Assembly (NCBI GenBank): GCA_037952775.1
Contig: JBANAY010000003.1
Span: 6,820,001-6,884,000, forward strand
Direction: 5' to 3'
Length of the DNA: 64,000 bases
DNA from: Clonostachys chloroleuca
Lineage: Eukaryota > Ascomycota > Sordariomycetes > Hypocreales > Bionectriaceae
Positions 1 to 10,029 of the stretch are shown here, piece after piece (within the stretch, counting starts at the first letter, position 1; each line of letters opens with the position of its first letter). A model generated the notes under the pieces. It worked only from the letters and a program-made list of their open reading frames with translations, was not told the DNA's origin and made no database searches. A program made the translations under genes and the position numbers.

Positions 1-776
1 ATGGCATCAAGATCTGCAATACGTTGAGACTCTGACGTCGTCGATCCATCCGTGTGAACAACAAAGGCGGTTCCTTCATCAAGACGGCGTGTTGAGCTCT
101 TTGTCGGGTGACCAGGAGAGTTGTTTTCTGGTCCTTGGTGAGCACGATGTAAGTCAAGTAGTATAGGATCACGGTAGTCGGTTGGACCTATGTACTCGGC
201 GTGAGTCTCAAGATCTAGCCCTAGCGTATTGCTCAGGATTCTTGGGCGGGGAGCAGGTGTGCTAGAACAAGGCTGCTGTGTTTGGGATGGAAGCTCGGGG
301 TTAATTTGGTTGGATGTGCCATTGTTTTCGACGCTGGTTGTCGGAGATGTTGAGTTTGTGTGTTGGCTAGAGGCTGGAGATGCTTGTACACAGTCTGGTG
401 TCTCGCTGTCTGGTATTTGGAATGTCCTGGGCTCATTACCAAGGTTCAACTGAGCCCGAGAGTTCCTTGACGATAGGACTTGAGCTTCAAATTCGAAATA
501 TCGGGTTGTCTTTCGTTGTCGGCGGGTGGGGCCTCGTTCATAGGTACAGGGCTGGTCATGAAATGTGCAGAGAACACAACGAAGCTGGCTTGGTTCTTTG
601 ACGCAGCGTGTTTTGCGCAGGCGGCAGGTATCGCATGGGCGTGACCTCGCAGACGGTGCTTGTCTCCTTACGCCCCCTGAATGGCTCATACGGTGGCCGT
701 CGGCGGCTTGGGACATCCAATGTCTGTTCGTATCCTGACCGCTCCCCGCACAAGCAAGATCCGCAACGACGGGCAT
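1..776 (-). CDS. Zn(II)2Cys6 transcription factor, N-terminal part (runs off left edge)
   Basis: The reverse strand is open from an ATG at 776 to the window edge, about 258 residues, with an in-frame TGA a few codons upstream of that ATG. The DNA-binding domain is a clean binuclear zinc cluster: C48-x2-C51-x6-C58-x8-C67-x2-C70-x6-C77, with the basic stretch RLRKTR between the second and third cysteines. A Ser/Thr/Gln/Pro-rich linker follows, then a segment containing LGLDLETHAEYIGPTDYRDP and RRLDEGTAFVVH, which resembles the start of the fungal-specific regulatory domain. The rest lies outside the window. Internal ATGs at codons 21 and 30 also precede the cluster, so the start is not certain. 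It neighbours nitrogen-release enzymes, so a role in inducing them is possible. A Dal81/TamA-like relationship was considered but cannot be established. Confidence 0.82.
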   Translation of the reverse strand, partial: MPVVADLACAGSGQDTNRHWMSQAADGHRMSHSGGVRRQAPSARSRPCDTCRLRKTRCVKEPSQLRCVLCTFHDQPCTYERGPTRRQRKTTRYFEFEAQVLSSRNSRAQLNLGNEPRTFQIPDSETPDCVQASPASSQHTNSTSPTTSVENNGTSNQINPELPSQTQQPCSSTPAPRPRILSNTLGLDLETHAEYIGPTDYRDPILLDLHRAHQGPENNSPGHPTKSSTRRLDEGTAFVVHTDGSTTSESQRIADLDA

Positions 777-1251
777 AGCTGATAGCCCTCAGTAGAAGTG
801 TACACTCGGATTCTTGCAGAAGATAAGAGGAGGGTTGGCGAAAACGGGCCCCTGGCGGCGGTATCGGTTACCCCAGCCTTGATTACTTGGGATTCATCAT
901 CAGCGCGAGCCAATGAACGGCTTGAATTAGCACTTATCGCATCGTGGGCGAGATCGACGAGATGCCACTGATAAGCACCAAATGGCCGCCGGCCCGGATG
1001 TTTCAGCCTACACGAGCTCAGAGCATCCCAACCGATTCTGAGGGAACTGGGATACCTTTTAAACACTTTGAACAATGCAATTGATTGCATGCGCTATGTA
1101 ATGATAATCTTGATGTTCACAAGTACTTCACAACCCTGGCGATAGCTTGACAATTAGCCCCCTGAGCTACGCACTACAGTGCCTATTTTTTCTCTCCAGG
1201 CTATTGCGATCTTATGTACAAGCTACACAATTCTATAACCTAGAAATACCC
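777..1251. promoter_or_regulatory. Divergent intergenic region with GATA-factor sites
   Basis: No gene is seen. The 475 bp separate the left-edge regulator from the AH_C-type gene. Two HGATAR motifs, the binding consensus of the AreA/NIT2 nitrogen regulator family, are visible: TGATAA at 1102-1107 and CGATAG at 1140-1145. Their use is inferred. Confidence 0.4.
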
Positions 1252-1680
1252 ATGTCTCTTCCAACCAAAGACACCATGTCAATCGCCGTGGTTGGGGCTC
1301 ACCTCAAAGGGTTCCCGCTGAACCAAGATCTCATTCATCGCGGGGCAAAATTTACCACTGAGGCTATGACCTCGCCGCGATATCGTCTATATGCAATTAA
1401 ATCAAACTTGGGCCACTCAAAACCCGGCCTAGAGCGTATTTGTGATGATTCAGAAGGTGAATCTATTAATTTAGAGATATGGGACCTGCCCACAACCGCT
1501 CTGGCATCGTTCATGGATACTATTCCGTCCCCGTTAGGAATTGGCAGAATAGAACTACTGGATGGTTCATGGGTCCATGGGTTCATCTGTGAGCCCATAG
1601 GCTTAGTTGATGCAGTAGATATAACTTCATTTGGTGGTTGGAGGGCATACACCAAGTATCTCGGCGAGCAACAAGTATAA
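1252..1680 (+). CDS. Stand-alone allophanate hydrolase C-terminal domain (AH_C-like), 142 aa
   Basis: An intronless 142-residue frame whose whole length resembles the C-terminal domain of allophanate hydrolase (AtzF and the DUR1,2 amidase half). Matching blocks are VVGAHLKGFPLNQDL, RYRLYAI, KPGLERI, EIWDLP, PLGIGRIELLDGSWVHGFICE and DITSFGGWRAY. In the family this domain sits behind the amidase-signature domain and has been linked to decarboxylation of the N-carboxycarbamate intermediate. Here it is a separate gene converging on the amidase fusion at 1830-4019, with 149 bp between stop codons. The chosen start is the first ATG; a second at 1276 is also possible. The frame stays open upstream to 1147 without an ATG. 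I infer that it works with the neighbouring fusion protein, restoring a complete allophanate hydrolase in two pieces. Confidence 0.8.
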   Translation: MSLPTKDTMSIAVVGAHLKGFPLNQDLIHRGAKFTTEAMTSPRYRLYAIKSNLGHSKPGLERICDDSEGESINLEIWDLPTTALASFMDTIPSPLGIGRIELLDGSWVHGFICEPIGLVDAVDITSFGGWRAYTKYLGEQQV

Positions 1681-1829
1681 CATTAAGAGGTGCCTGACCG
1701 CATCCTATGGGCCATGAAAAGAGCTCACTGTATACCTCAGGCCGAGGAAATGGTTCCTCGTACAAAAATAGCTTATAATAAATTTTTTTTTATTCTTCTT
1801 GGTCTTTGCAGTTTGTCGTTAAGTAGCTA

Positions 1830-4019
1830 CTACTTCTTATCCATCTTCGCTTCAATCATTCGAGCAATATCTAATAACCTTCCATCCATACCTCTGCCGC
1901 CAATCAGGCTCAGTCCAAACGGCAAGCCTCCGTCCGTCCACCCAAAAGGAACGGATATGGCACATAGGTCAAGCACATTTGCGAAATGAGTGAATGTCCC
2001 TAACTGCGCGTTGAGAACGAGTGGTTCGGCCTCCATTTCCTCAATAGTAGGATGGCATCCAACAGTTGGAACCACCAACACGTCAAAGGCTTCTGACACA
2101 TCACGAAGGTGGCCCATCCCAAACAGCCTTTCGGCCTTTCTTGTAGCTCCAGTCTGAAGAGCTTGGTCCTCGAATACCTTCCATGCAGGCTCATTCCTGT
2201 TGAAGACATCTTGAAAAAGCGTCTTGATTGTTGGATGGAGTTTTCCAATATTCTGGCTGAGAAACTCATAGCCAATAGATGCAATTCTTTCCTGGACTAG
2301 TGTCCTTTTATAAAGAAGCTCAGTGGCCATGTTGAACGGTTCATAGGTTTCGTCGGATAAGCAAGTACCCTTCTTAGCCGAAATGCTTTCCATCGCGGTG
2401 ATAGCCACATCGAAACACCTGCGATACTCTGGCAAAACCGACTTCAAGGCCGACTCAGGCGGAGTGCAGAAAGTGAAGTTACCAGAGACACCGCGGTAAT
2501 CTGACAACAATAACGGCAAGGTGTTGGGGTCTTTCGAAAAGGCATCGTTGTCATCTGGCTGGTCCAATATGTGCCAAACCTCCCGAGCGTCTTGAGCAGT
2601 TTGGGCAAAGATGGAAACGGTGTCCAAGCTACGACAGGCTGGAACCACTCCTCGAGCTGAGATAGTGCCCTTCGTCGGCTTGAAGCCCACAATGCCGTTC
2701 AATGCGGCTGGCACACGCCCACTCCCAGCTGTGTCCGTACCAAGTGAAAAGCTTACCAACTTGGCTGCGACGGCGACGCCTGAACCGGACGATGAGCCAC
2801 CAGAAATCCGTCCACTTCCGTGCACACTTCTAAGATTTCCAAACGGTGATCGACAACCACTTAAGCCTGTAGCCAATTGATCCATGTTTGTTTTTCCTAT
2901 CAGAATAGCTCCGGCAGCGATCAGGAGCGAAATTACTGGGGCCGACTCGGTTGGAACGTACTTATACTCCTGGCAAGCAGCAGTAGTAGGGAGATGAGCA
3001 ACATCTATGTTATCCTTGACCGCAAAAGGAACGCCGTAGAGGAGAGGAAGCTCTTTAGTTGGCATCTCTGAATATCTTTGCTTTAAAGCTTCGGCATCTG
3101 CCATGATTTCCTCCTCGCTTCGTAGATGTATCCAAACATTAGGGTTGGTCTGTTCGTAGTCTTTGATGCGGCCCAGGACACTCTGCATAACGTCTGATGG
3201 GTGAAATACACGCCCTTTATAAAGTTGTTGCAGGCTTGCCAAGTCTAGATTGACGTTTGAAATATCGGGCGGTGTTATTGGTGGTGTCGTAACATCGGCG
3301 ATCAAGGCCGGCCCTAGAGCAACAAACTCTTCGCTTTCAGCTGTAAACCCAAAAAGTCCATCGTATGAAGAAATCATGTCCAACGAATTCTCGACAAAGG
3401 CTGGGTTAAACCCTCCTGTTCCATCCCGAAGAATACAACACTCGAATCCACGGTCGTTGGCCTCACGCGCTGTTGTAGTGACACAACATTCGGTGGTTAC
3501 GCCACAAAGAATCAGATGGGAAACTCCATGTGCCATAAGAGTTCGATGGAGATTAGTGGCCCAAAAGGAACCCTTTCCAGGTTTGTCAATGACTACCTCC
3601 CCGGGCAGGGGCTTTAACTCGTCCACGATGTCGTGGCCAAACTCGCCGCGCACGAGAAGCCGTCCCATCGGGCCTTGATCGCCAATCCCAGTGCCGTGGT
3701 GGCCATTAGGAGCATTCATTTGTCTTTCTTTCTTGCTGGAGCTCAAATCTGATAGGTCAGGCTTGTGCCCTTCCCGGGTGTGGATAACATGAAGGCCGAG
3801 AGCTCGGGCTGTATCAAGGACTTTCCTGATGACAGGAACGACATTTCTCACCGAGGCGAATACCTCATCATCTCCGCACTGTATCGACCCGAAGCCATTG
3901 GGATCAACAAAGTCACGTTGAACATCAATAATGATTAAAGCCGTTCTGGTAGGGTCGAATCGAAATTGGTATGGCTTTGCCGTTTTCAGGGACAACAAAC
4001 TTGCGCTGGGGCTATTCAT
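1830..4019 (-). CDS. Biuret-hydrolase-like / allophanate-hydrolase amidase fusion, 729 aa
   Basis: Single exon. Residues about 20-235 form an isochorismatase-fold cysteine hydrolase with the D-K-C triad: D32 in LIIIDVQRDF, a lysine in VIDKPGKGSF (K146 or K149) and C179 in GVTTECCV. Residues about 260-729 form an amidase-signature domain with the Ser-cisSer-Lys elements VPFAVKDNID, GGSSSGSGVAVA and GTDTAGSGRVPA. NAQLGTFTHFANVLDLCAISVP near the C terminus is typical of allophanate hydrolases. Isochorismatase relatives include biuret hydrolase (BiuH) and ureidoacrylate hydrolase (RutB). Joined to an allophanate hydrolase domain, biuret to allophanate to ammonia plus CO2 is the most economical reading (inference). 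The usual allophanate hydrolase C-terminal domain is missing here and lies next door at 1252-1680. CGATAG (4237-4242) and TGATAA (4246-4251) lie upstream. Confidence 0.85.
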   Translation of the reverse strand: MNSPSASLLSLKTAKPYQFRFDPTRTALIIIDVQRDFVDPNGFGSIQCGDDEVFASVRNVVPVIRKVLDTARALGLHVIHTREGHKPDLSDLSSSKKERQMNAPNGHHGTGIGDQGPMGRLLVRGEFGHDIVDELKPLPGEVVIDKPGKGSFWATNLHRTLMAHGVSHLILCGVTTECCVTTTAREANDRGFECCILRDGTGGFNPAFVENSLDMISSYDGLFGFTAESEEFVALGPALIADVTTPPITPPDISNVNLDLASLQQLYKGRVFHPSDVMQSVLGRIKDYEQTNPNVWIHLRSEEEIMADAEALKQRYSEMPTKELPLLYGVPFAVKDNIDVAHLPTTAACQEYKYVPTESAPVISLLIAAGAILIGKTNMDQLATGLSGCRSPFGNLRSVHGSGRISGGSSSGSGVAVAAKLVSFSLGTDTAGSGRVPAALNGIVGFKPTKGTISARGVVPACRSLDTVSIFAQTAQDAREVWHILDQPDDNDAFSKDPNTLPLLLSDYRGVSGNFTFCTPPESALKSVLPEYRRCFDVAITAMESISAKKGTCLSDETYEPFNMATELLYKRTLVQERIASIGYEFLSQNIGKLHPTIKTLFQDVFNRNEPAWKVFEDQALQTGATRKAERLFGMGHLRDVSEAFDVLVVPTVGCHPTIEEMEAEPLVLNAQLGTFTHFANVLDLCAISVPFGWTDGGLPFGLSLIGGRGMDGRLLDIARMIEAKMDKK

Positions 4020-4635
4020 GGCTGCGATATGGGTGAATGACGATGTTCGGTATGGTACAGTTAGTGTTCCATGTTATCTTAATATTTGCGGCCGCGAATA
4101 CTTGACGAGTCCCTATGGACTTACCTCGAATCCGGGGTATGACAGTCGGGTTCCCTGAAGAATCGCGCCGCCGGCGGCCGTAGGCCGAGACACAAGTTTT
4201 TACGTAATGCCAAATCAAAGACCGGGACTCTTGATACGATAGCACTGATAAAAAAACCCCAGTCCGGCGCCTCTGGTGGTGTGGAGTGCCCCGGTGCAAA
4301 ACTAGGGGGCTAGATCAGGGATGCAGTAGACAGGCACTTGGATATGCCCCTCAGAGGCTCCTATTTTCTACCTCTATTACACGCTATTATCTACTATGAT
4401 CACAGGTTGTATGAGTGACTACTGTGAGAGAGAGTTTGAGTATAAAGTACAAAACAGCAATGGAAGAGATCAGACCTGGCATCTCAACACCGCCACGACA
4501 ATGTGTATCAGTTATATTTGGGCTATCTGCAAACGACGTCCAAGTTGTAGGGGCATTCTTAACGTGGTGACGATGTTCGCGGACTTTGATCATGTGAAAT
4601 CTTTACTTTTTGATCATTATTTTCTATCTATCCAA
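4020..4635. promoter_or_regulatory. Intergenic region upstream of the amidase fusion
   Basis: Holds the promoter of the fusion gene, with HGATAR matches at 4237-4242 and 4246-4251, and the 3' flank of the oxygenase gene. A plus-strand open frame at 4396-4998 overlaps the oxygenase exon antisense and has no recognisable domain, so it is not called. Confidence 0.35.
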
Positions 4636-5726
4636 CTAAGCAGCAGCCCGGAGCTCCTGCTGGTCAACTCGGCTTGCACTGAGTCTCTTCCAGACGTAAT
4701 CTCCAGCCAGCACTGGTTCATATTTGCTTGTCTCGTTATCTTTGAGACAGCTCTCAATTGTGCGAATCGTAACATCGTAGTTGGCACCAAAGAAGAAAGG
4801 GACCGAGATCCTCTCTTTACCAGTGACGTTCCAAACTCTATGCACTGTACTGACGAAGCGATCGTTTGTCCATCTTGCCAGCATATCGCCAATATTGACC
4901 ACAAAAGTGCCGGGAATCGGTGGTGCTTGGATCCACTCTCCGTTGGTGTTGAGAATTTGCAGTGCCGGCACAGTACCTGGGGCAAGGATAGTGAATAATT
5001 CGATGTCAGTATGGGCACCAATACCCAACGCATCTGTGTCAGAAGGGCTTTGAGGAGGGTAATGTATCAATCGACCCATAGCCCCGGGCGTGGAGACTAG
5101 TTCGTCAAAGTAAGTTGGGGGCAGACCAAGAATCTGCGCGAAGAGCTGGATCATCCCCCGTGCAAGAGATAGAACCTCAGCATAATACTGGGAAACAACT
5201 TTCTTGAATTCGGGCATATCTGGCCATACATTTGGCCCCGACATCGGATTGTCCACCCATTCTGTACATGTTAGATCGGAAGTAATCAAACGTTGGACTG
5301 AATCTTACCTGCCGTTGCCTCAGTATCATTCCAAAGAGGGTCAAGCTCTTTCTCATAACCCCAGTTGAATGCCTCGTTCACATCGGGTTTGCGATTCTCG
5401 TCTGTTCGCACCTCGGCTGGGGGCTCATATCCTCGAAGAATTTTGCTCTTCTTGTAGTTGATCTGGTTCTTTACTTCTTTCTCTTGGGCAAAGAACTTCT
5501 CGGCCATGCTGAAGATAGCTTCAATCTTATCGGCAGGTACTCCATGGTCTTTAATGTAAAAGAACCCTACACGGGTGCAGGCATCCTTCAATTGGTCTAG
5601 AAGCTCCTTCTTGGGAGCCTTAAGTGAAATGAGCGGAATCTCGTCGAAGCTTGCGCTTCGGGCTATGTCTGACTGTATCTCTCGTTGAACAGTTCCGCTG
5701 TAGGAGACGAAATTCAAATTTGCCAT
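4636..5726 (-). CDS. 2-oxoglutarate/Fe(II)-dependent dioxygenase, 347 aa
   Basis: Two exons, complement(join(4636..5261,5309..5726)); the 47-bp intron splits a glutamate codon. An N-terminal DIOX_N-like part (IPLISLKAPKKELLDQLKDACTRVGFFYIKDHGVP) precedes the jelly-roll core. The iron ligands are visible as HTD in IGAHTDIELFTIL and the distal H in FVSTVHRVWN, and the 2-oxoglutarate-binding arginine as RISVPFF. Length suits the isopenicillin-N-synthase-like group, which in fungi includes thymine 7-hydroxylase-type enzymes. It is divergent from the NCS1 permease across 646 bp with GATA sites, so a nucleobase-type substrate is plausible but unproven. A secondary-metabolite hydroxylase is the alternative. 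Confidence 0.87.
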
Positions 5727-6372
5727 CTCGAAGAGTGAAAATAGGGAGTTTGAGAAAGCGAGGATAGTTGGCGTATCTATTAGGTTAGATACGGTTGTGT
5801 TGATCAGTGCTGTATTCGTAGATGTTGTGTTATCTTGCAGAGCTTCTTACTCAGGGTAGTTAGATAGAGTGATGAGAGAAGGTAACTTCGGATAACAATA
5901 TCATAAATATGCCCAAGTCCCCTCAGGCTCCAGTTACTAAGTTGCCGGGCCAGGCTAAGTTGATGATAAGATATCAAGTCCAGGTGGTAATCAGTGCCTT
6001 GGTGCCGGCGGCCGGTGCCAACGGAACGCGTCCAATTCTGGCCGGCGGCCATCTTAAAGTGGGCAGTCTAGGCATGGATAACCCATGATGTAGAAGCGAT
6101 AAGAGACACCTCCCCATACCCAAACAGGACTTGGCAACTTGTCCCCGCCTTCACCCCACAGATACGGAGGAGGCCATCAGAATCTCATGGGCAAGGGTCT
6201 TGGTAGTAATGTGTTCTACCATCATTTCTGCTATCAGTAATTTAGTAGTTCATGAACTCTATATAGACAGCCCTTCCTAAAGGCATGAATAGTCTTCCGC
6301 CACTTACAGATCGTCCGAGTTCTCGAGAGTCTCTTCATCTCTCATTCCATCTTCAAGTCACGTCCTGCTTAG
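5727..6372. promoter_or_regulatory. Divergent promoter with GATA-factor sites between oxygenase and permease
   Basis: The two start codons lie 646 bp apart on opposite strands. HGATAR consensus sites occur at 5964-5969 (TGATAA), 6097-6102 (CGATAA) and, on the reverse strand, 6231-6236. A TATA-like stretch (TATATAG) lies near 6260 upstream of the permease. AreA/NIT2-type GATA factors drive nitrogen-source genes when ammonium is scarce. Applying that here is inference from motif and context. Confidence 0.45.
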
Positions 6373-8277
6373 ATGGAAGTCTTACGAGCAAGGGCATCCG
6401 CTATTAAAGCGAACGCCACACGCAAAACAAGTCGCCATGGCTGGGTTCTTGAGAAACAGCCAATGACATTTGCAGACGAGCAGTCTTGGAGTAACCGAGA
6501 TACAGATGTCACGCCTTTGGAGCGCCGCACTTGGACAAGCTGGACAGTGCTCGGCTACTGGATGAGCGATGCGTTGTCAGCTCAGAGTTGGGCTGGTGCG
6601 TCTGCAATTATCGCCGTTGGTTTGACATGGTATGTATATGTAGTCTTGCTGCAACCCGCCCGATACTCCGTTACCCGTACCCCAGTACTAACCTCCGAAC
6701 TCTACACGCAGGAGAGAAGCTGTCTACTGTCTTATATTGGGTACGTTCACGGTGACCATTCCATTGTGCTTGAATGGCGCAGCCGGTGCCGAACTTCACG
6801 CCCCGTTCCCCGTCATTGCGCGCTCTGGATATGGATTCTATTTCAGTCGGTTTGCTGTGGTTATCCGAATGGCAACCGCACTCTTCTGGCACGGTATGTT
6901 CAGTCCACCTGGATTTCCATGGCTTTTCTAGCAGCGCGTGTCTAATCCAATGCAGCCATTCAAACGTACTCCGGCTCAACCGCTATGACACAAGTCATCA
7001 GAGCTATTTGGCCATCTTATCTTAGGATCCCCAATCATTTACCGGCCTCGGCAGGAATCACCACTCAGCAGATGGTATCTCACTTCTTGTTTTGGTCTGT
7101 TCAGTTCCCCATCCTCCTCATTCCGCCACACAAGCTTCGATGGTTCTTTGTTGCAAAGACAGTCATTGTTCTTACAGCTGCTGTGGGAACTGTAATTGGA
7201 ATGAGCAAACTGGCAGGTGGCACAGGCGATATCTGGGACCAGCATCCCACAGTATCGGGATCCACCAAAGCTTGGCTTATTGTTTCTTCCATGAGCAGCA
7301 TGACAGGCGGTTGGGCCACTATGGCTACTAATGTGGCTGATTTTACACGATACATGAAGAGGCCAAAGGGCGTCTATTGGCAGACATTGTTTGTTCCAGG
7401 TATCTGTACACTGCTTGGGGTTCTTGGAATCATTAGTACTTCAGCAGCAAAGGTTGTTTATGGCGAGGTGAGTGTTCCTTCCATCTATCCGAAACCATGC
7501 AAAACCCGATGAGATGAATCTTTCTAACAATTTTATTTCTAACAACTTTAGTACATCTGGGATCCTCTCGAACTTGCCTCACATTGGGATGGGCCCTCCG
7601 GGAGAGCTGCGGCGTTCTTTGTTGGCGTTTCATGGTGCGTGGCTCAAATTGGGACCAACTTGTCTGCCAACGTAATCTCCTGCGCCAACGACATGACCAG
7701 CTTGTGGCCGAAGTATATCAACATCAAACGCGGCGTTGTCATCACAACAATTACGGCTGGCTGGATCATGGTGCCGTGGAAAATCATTTCATCTGCCGCC
7801 TCTCTCCTTAACTTCATGGGGGCACTGGGCGTTTTTCTAGCCCCCATTGCTGCAATCCTTGCCTGTGATTACTGGGTAGTCAAACGGAGAGCAATCGACG
7901 TGCCTGCTTTATACCGCAAGAATGGTCGATACAGTTATGGAACCTGGGCGGGCACAAATTGGCGAGCTGTTGTTGCAATGTTGGTGGGAAGTGTACCAAA
8001 TTTGCCTGGTCTCGCGGCTGCAGTGAATCCGAGCCTGGATATTGGGGGGGCTAAGAATATTTTCGACATGTTCTACCTTTATGGATTGACTAGCACGTTT
8101 CTCGTTTATGGTGCCCTGAGTTGGGTTTGGCCTGCTCGCGAGACCTTGGTTGAAGCGACCTTGCACGAAGAGGTAATTATTGTAGATGGAATGGAGGTGA
8201 CCAACGACGGGCTCCATGGCACTCACGTCGGTGCAAAGTCGGTGCAGGCAGAAACCATTAAGGCAGCTGAAGCCTAG
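6373..8277 (+). CDS. NCS1-family nucleobase/ureide permease, 558 aa
   Basis: Four exons, join(6373..6629,6712..6893,6956..7467,7552..8277), all frames closing. About twelve hydrophobic segments are seen, with hallmarks of the Fur-type NCS1 group. These are TPLERRTWTSWTVLGYWMSD near the N terminus, AGASAIIAVGLTWREA, NGAAGAELHAPFPVIARSGYGFYFSRFAVVIRMATALFWHAIQTYSGS, ATNVADFTRYMKRPKGVYWQ and NLSANVISCANDMTSLWPKYINIKRG. Family members are plasma-membrane proton symporters for uracil, allantoin, uridine, cytosine or thiamine; the substrate cannot be read here. Its position beside the oxygenase and the ureide hydrolase suggests uptake of the nitrogen compound they process. The cytosolic C-terminal tail is acidic. 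Confidence 0.9.
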
Positions 8278-8931
8278 CTCTCAAATGGTCGAAATAATCA
8301 GTGATAATCTTCTCGATTCATAATATAACAAGCTGTAGTAGAATGGAAGACTTCTGTCGATCACTAAAAGGGCTACCATTAAAGAATTAATATTTCTCAT
8401 ATAATTATTTGGTATTGGCTCGCTACTCACAAGTGCTCATGGCCCTCTCTTTTTTAACCCAATGCATGAAAATGTATTCTTAATGTATTTAAAGCTTATG
8501 AGTTACCGACTTTCACCATAGTGAACAAGGATGATGATAGTTCCTGTAGGATTCCGAAAGTGAATATAGTCTTTATTAACGGGCAATTTAGAAATAAACA
8601 CTTTCGGAGGCCTGTAATAGACAAATAAATCAAGGCCAGGGTCGTATTGACACTTTCGCAACTCCGAAGGTGAAAGTGCGGGGAAAGCATTCTGGGAGTC
8701 CGAAGATGAAAATCGAGCTACATTTGACTCTCGGACTCCACCTCCTTGCATCTGACAATTCGATACACCAGTGAATGAGTTGGTTTCCTAAATACTTAAT
8801 GCTGGCATGCTGCAAATAATAACCACCCTATGGCATCCTGATATTCCCCCGCTCCCTATCCTCTTGAAAATCTTTCACTCAACTTTTGCTATCCACCATC
8901 GTCCCCCGCGCCTACTGGAAATCTGCCCAAC
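8278..8931. other. Intergenic region with short palindromic motif
   Basis: No gene is seen. Variants of CTTTCGGAG and its complement recur between 8545 and 8710. One pair forms an inverted repeat around 8651-8677 (CACTTTC, about 14 bases, GAAAGTG). The stretch may be a degraded small repeat, or simply the 3' flank of the permease and promoter of the aminotransferase. Confidence 0.3.
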
Positions 8932-10029
8932 ATGAAATACGCACGAATGCCTATCGAGATCGAATCTCCCGAGGAATACGGGTATGAAAAGATTAAATAT
9001 AACCTCTCAGAGAGCTCCTGCCCCGATCAGTCCCTCGAGTCCCTGAACCTCAAGATCCCGAACCTCACTCTACTCTACAACGAACACCGTGGTGGCTCGA
9101 AGCTGCGACAGCTCATTGCGGAGCAGTCCGGCGTCACTAAGGACGATGTACTCATAACGTCGGGAGCGGCGGGAGCGCTCTTCATTATCGCCTCGTCGCA
9201 GCTCACGGCTGCTGACCATTTGGTGGTGATGCGGCCCAACTACGCGACCAACTTGGAAACGCCCAGGGCTATTGGCTGCGAAATCAGCTTTGTCGACCTC
9301 CAGTTCGGAGCCGGCTTCCAACCCGACATTGCTGCGCTAAAGGTTGCTTTGAGGCCCAATACCAAGATTGTGTCTATTACCGCGCCGCACAATCCTACTG
9401 GCACTTGCATCTCTAGGGCTGATCTGGATGAGCTTGTTGCAATCACCAAGGCCAACGGTTCCATCCTGCTCGTCGACGAGACCTATCGAGATGTCAGCTA
9501 CACTACTCCGCTCCCCGTCGCCTCGTCTCTCGCGGATCATGTCATCAGCGTGTGCTCTCTATCCAAGTCGTACGGGATTCCGGGAATCAGATTGGGGTGG
9601 TTGACTACGCAAAACAAGAAACTACAAGAGACGTTCCTGGCTGCCAAGGAGCAAATCTCTATTAGCGGAAGCGTAATAGACGAATGGATTGCCGAATCCG
9701 TGCTATCCAACAGAGACAAGATCCTCTCCGCTACCAACGCGGAGCAAAAGGCTCGCCTTGACATCGTAGCGGAGTGGATCGAGAAGGAAGACCTGTTGGA
9801 GTGGATTCGCCCCGTGGGCGGCGTAGTTTGCTTCCCTCATATGAAGACGGAGCCCGTTGGCGGCACCGCGGCGTTTTACAAGCGTTTGCTGGAGGAGCAT
9901 GGCACCTACGTCGGGCAGGGACACTGGTTCGAAATGCCTGATACCTTCTTCCGCGTCGGCTTCGCGTGGCCAACTAGGGAGGAGCTTCAGGGCGGCCTAG
10001 CTGCCATCTCTCAGGCTCTCCGTGGTTAA
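8932..10029 (+). CDS. PLP-dependent class I/II aminotransferase, 365 aa
   Basis: Single exon with the fold-type I aminotransferase pattern. LLYNEHRGGSKLRQLIAEQSG is a substrate-entry loop, ITSGAAGALFII the cofactor phosphate-binding region, and APHNPTGTCIS the conserved Asn-Pro-Thr-Gly. VDETYRDVSY carries the Asp that pairs with the pyridine nitrogen, and CSLSKSYGIPGIRLGW contains the Schiff-base lysine. MPDTFFRVGFAWP near the C terminus supplies the arginine that usually binds the substrate carboxylate. Overall it resembles bacterial-type aminotransferases of the aspartate or histidinol-phosphate superfamily more than the large fungal Aro8-type. The amino acid used cannot be inferred. It is transcribed in the same direction as the permease 654 bp upstream. 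No signal peptide or targeting signal is evident. Confidence 0.85.
   Translation: MKYARMPIEIESPEEYGYEKIKYNLSESSCPDQSLESLNLKIPNLTLLYNEHRGGSKLRQLIAEQSGVTKDDVLITSGAAGALFIIASSQLTAADHLVVMRPNYATNLETPRAIGCEISFVDLQFGAGFQPDIAALKVALRPNTKIVSITAPHNPTGTCISRADLDELVAITKANGSILLVDETYRDVSYTTPLPVASSLADHVISVCSLSKSYGIPGIRLGWLTTQNKKLQETFLAAKEQISISGSVIDEWIAESVLSNRDKILSATNAEQKARLDIVAEWIEKEDLLEWIRPVGGVVCFPHMKTEPVGGTAAFYKRLLEEHGTYVGQGHWFEMPDTFFRVGFAWPTREELQGGLAAISQALRG

Noticed and set aside
4396..4998. 200-codon plus-strand open frame
   Set aside because: It overlaps the well-supported oxygenase exon antisense, has no domain, and is explained as a shadow frame plus 3' flank.
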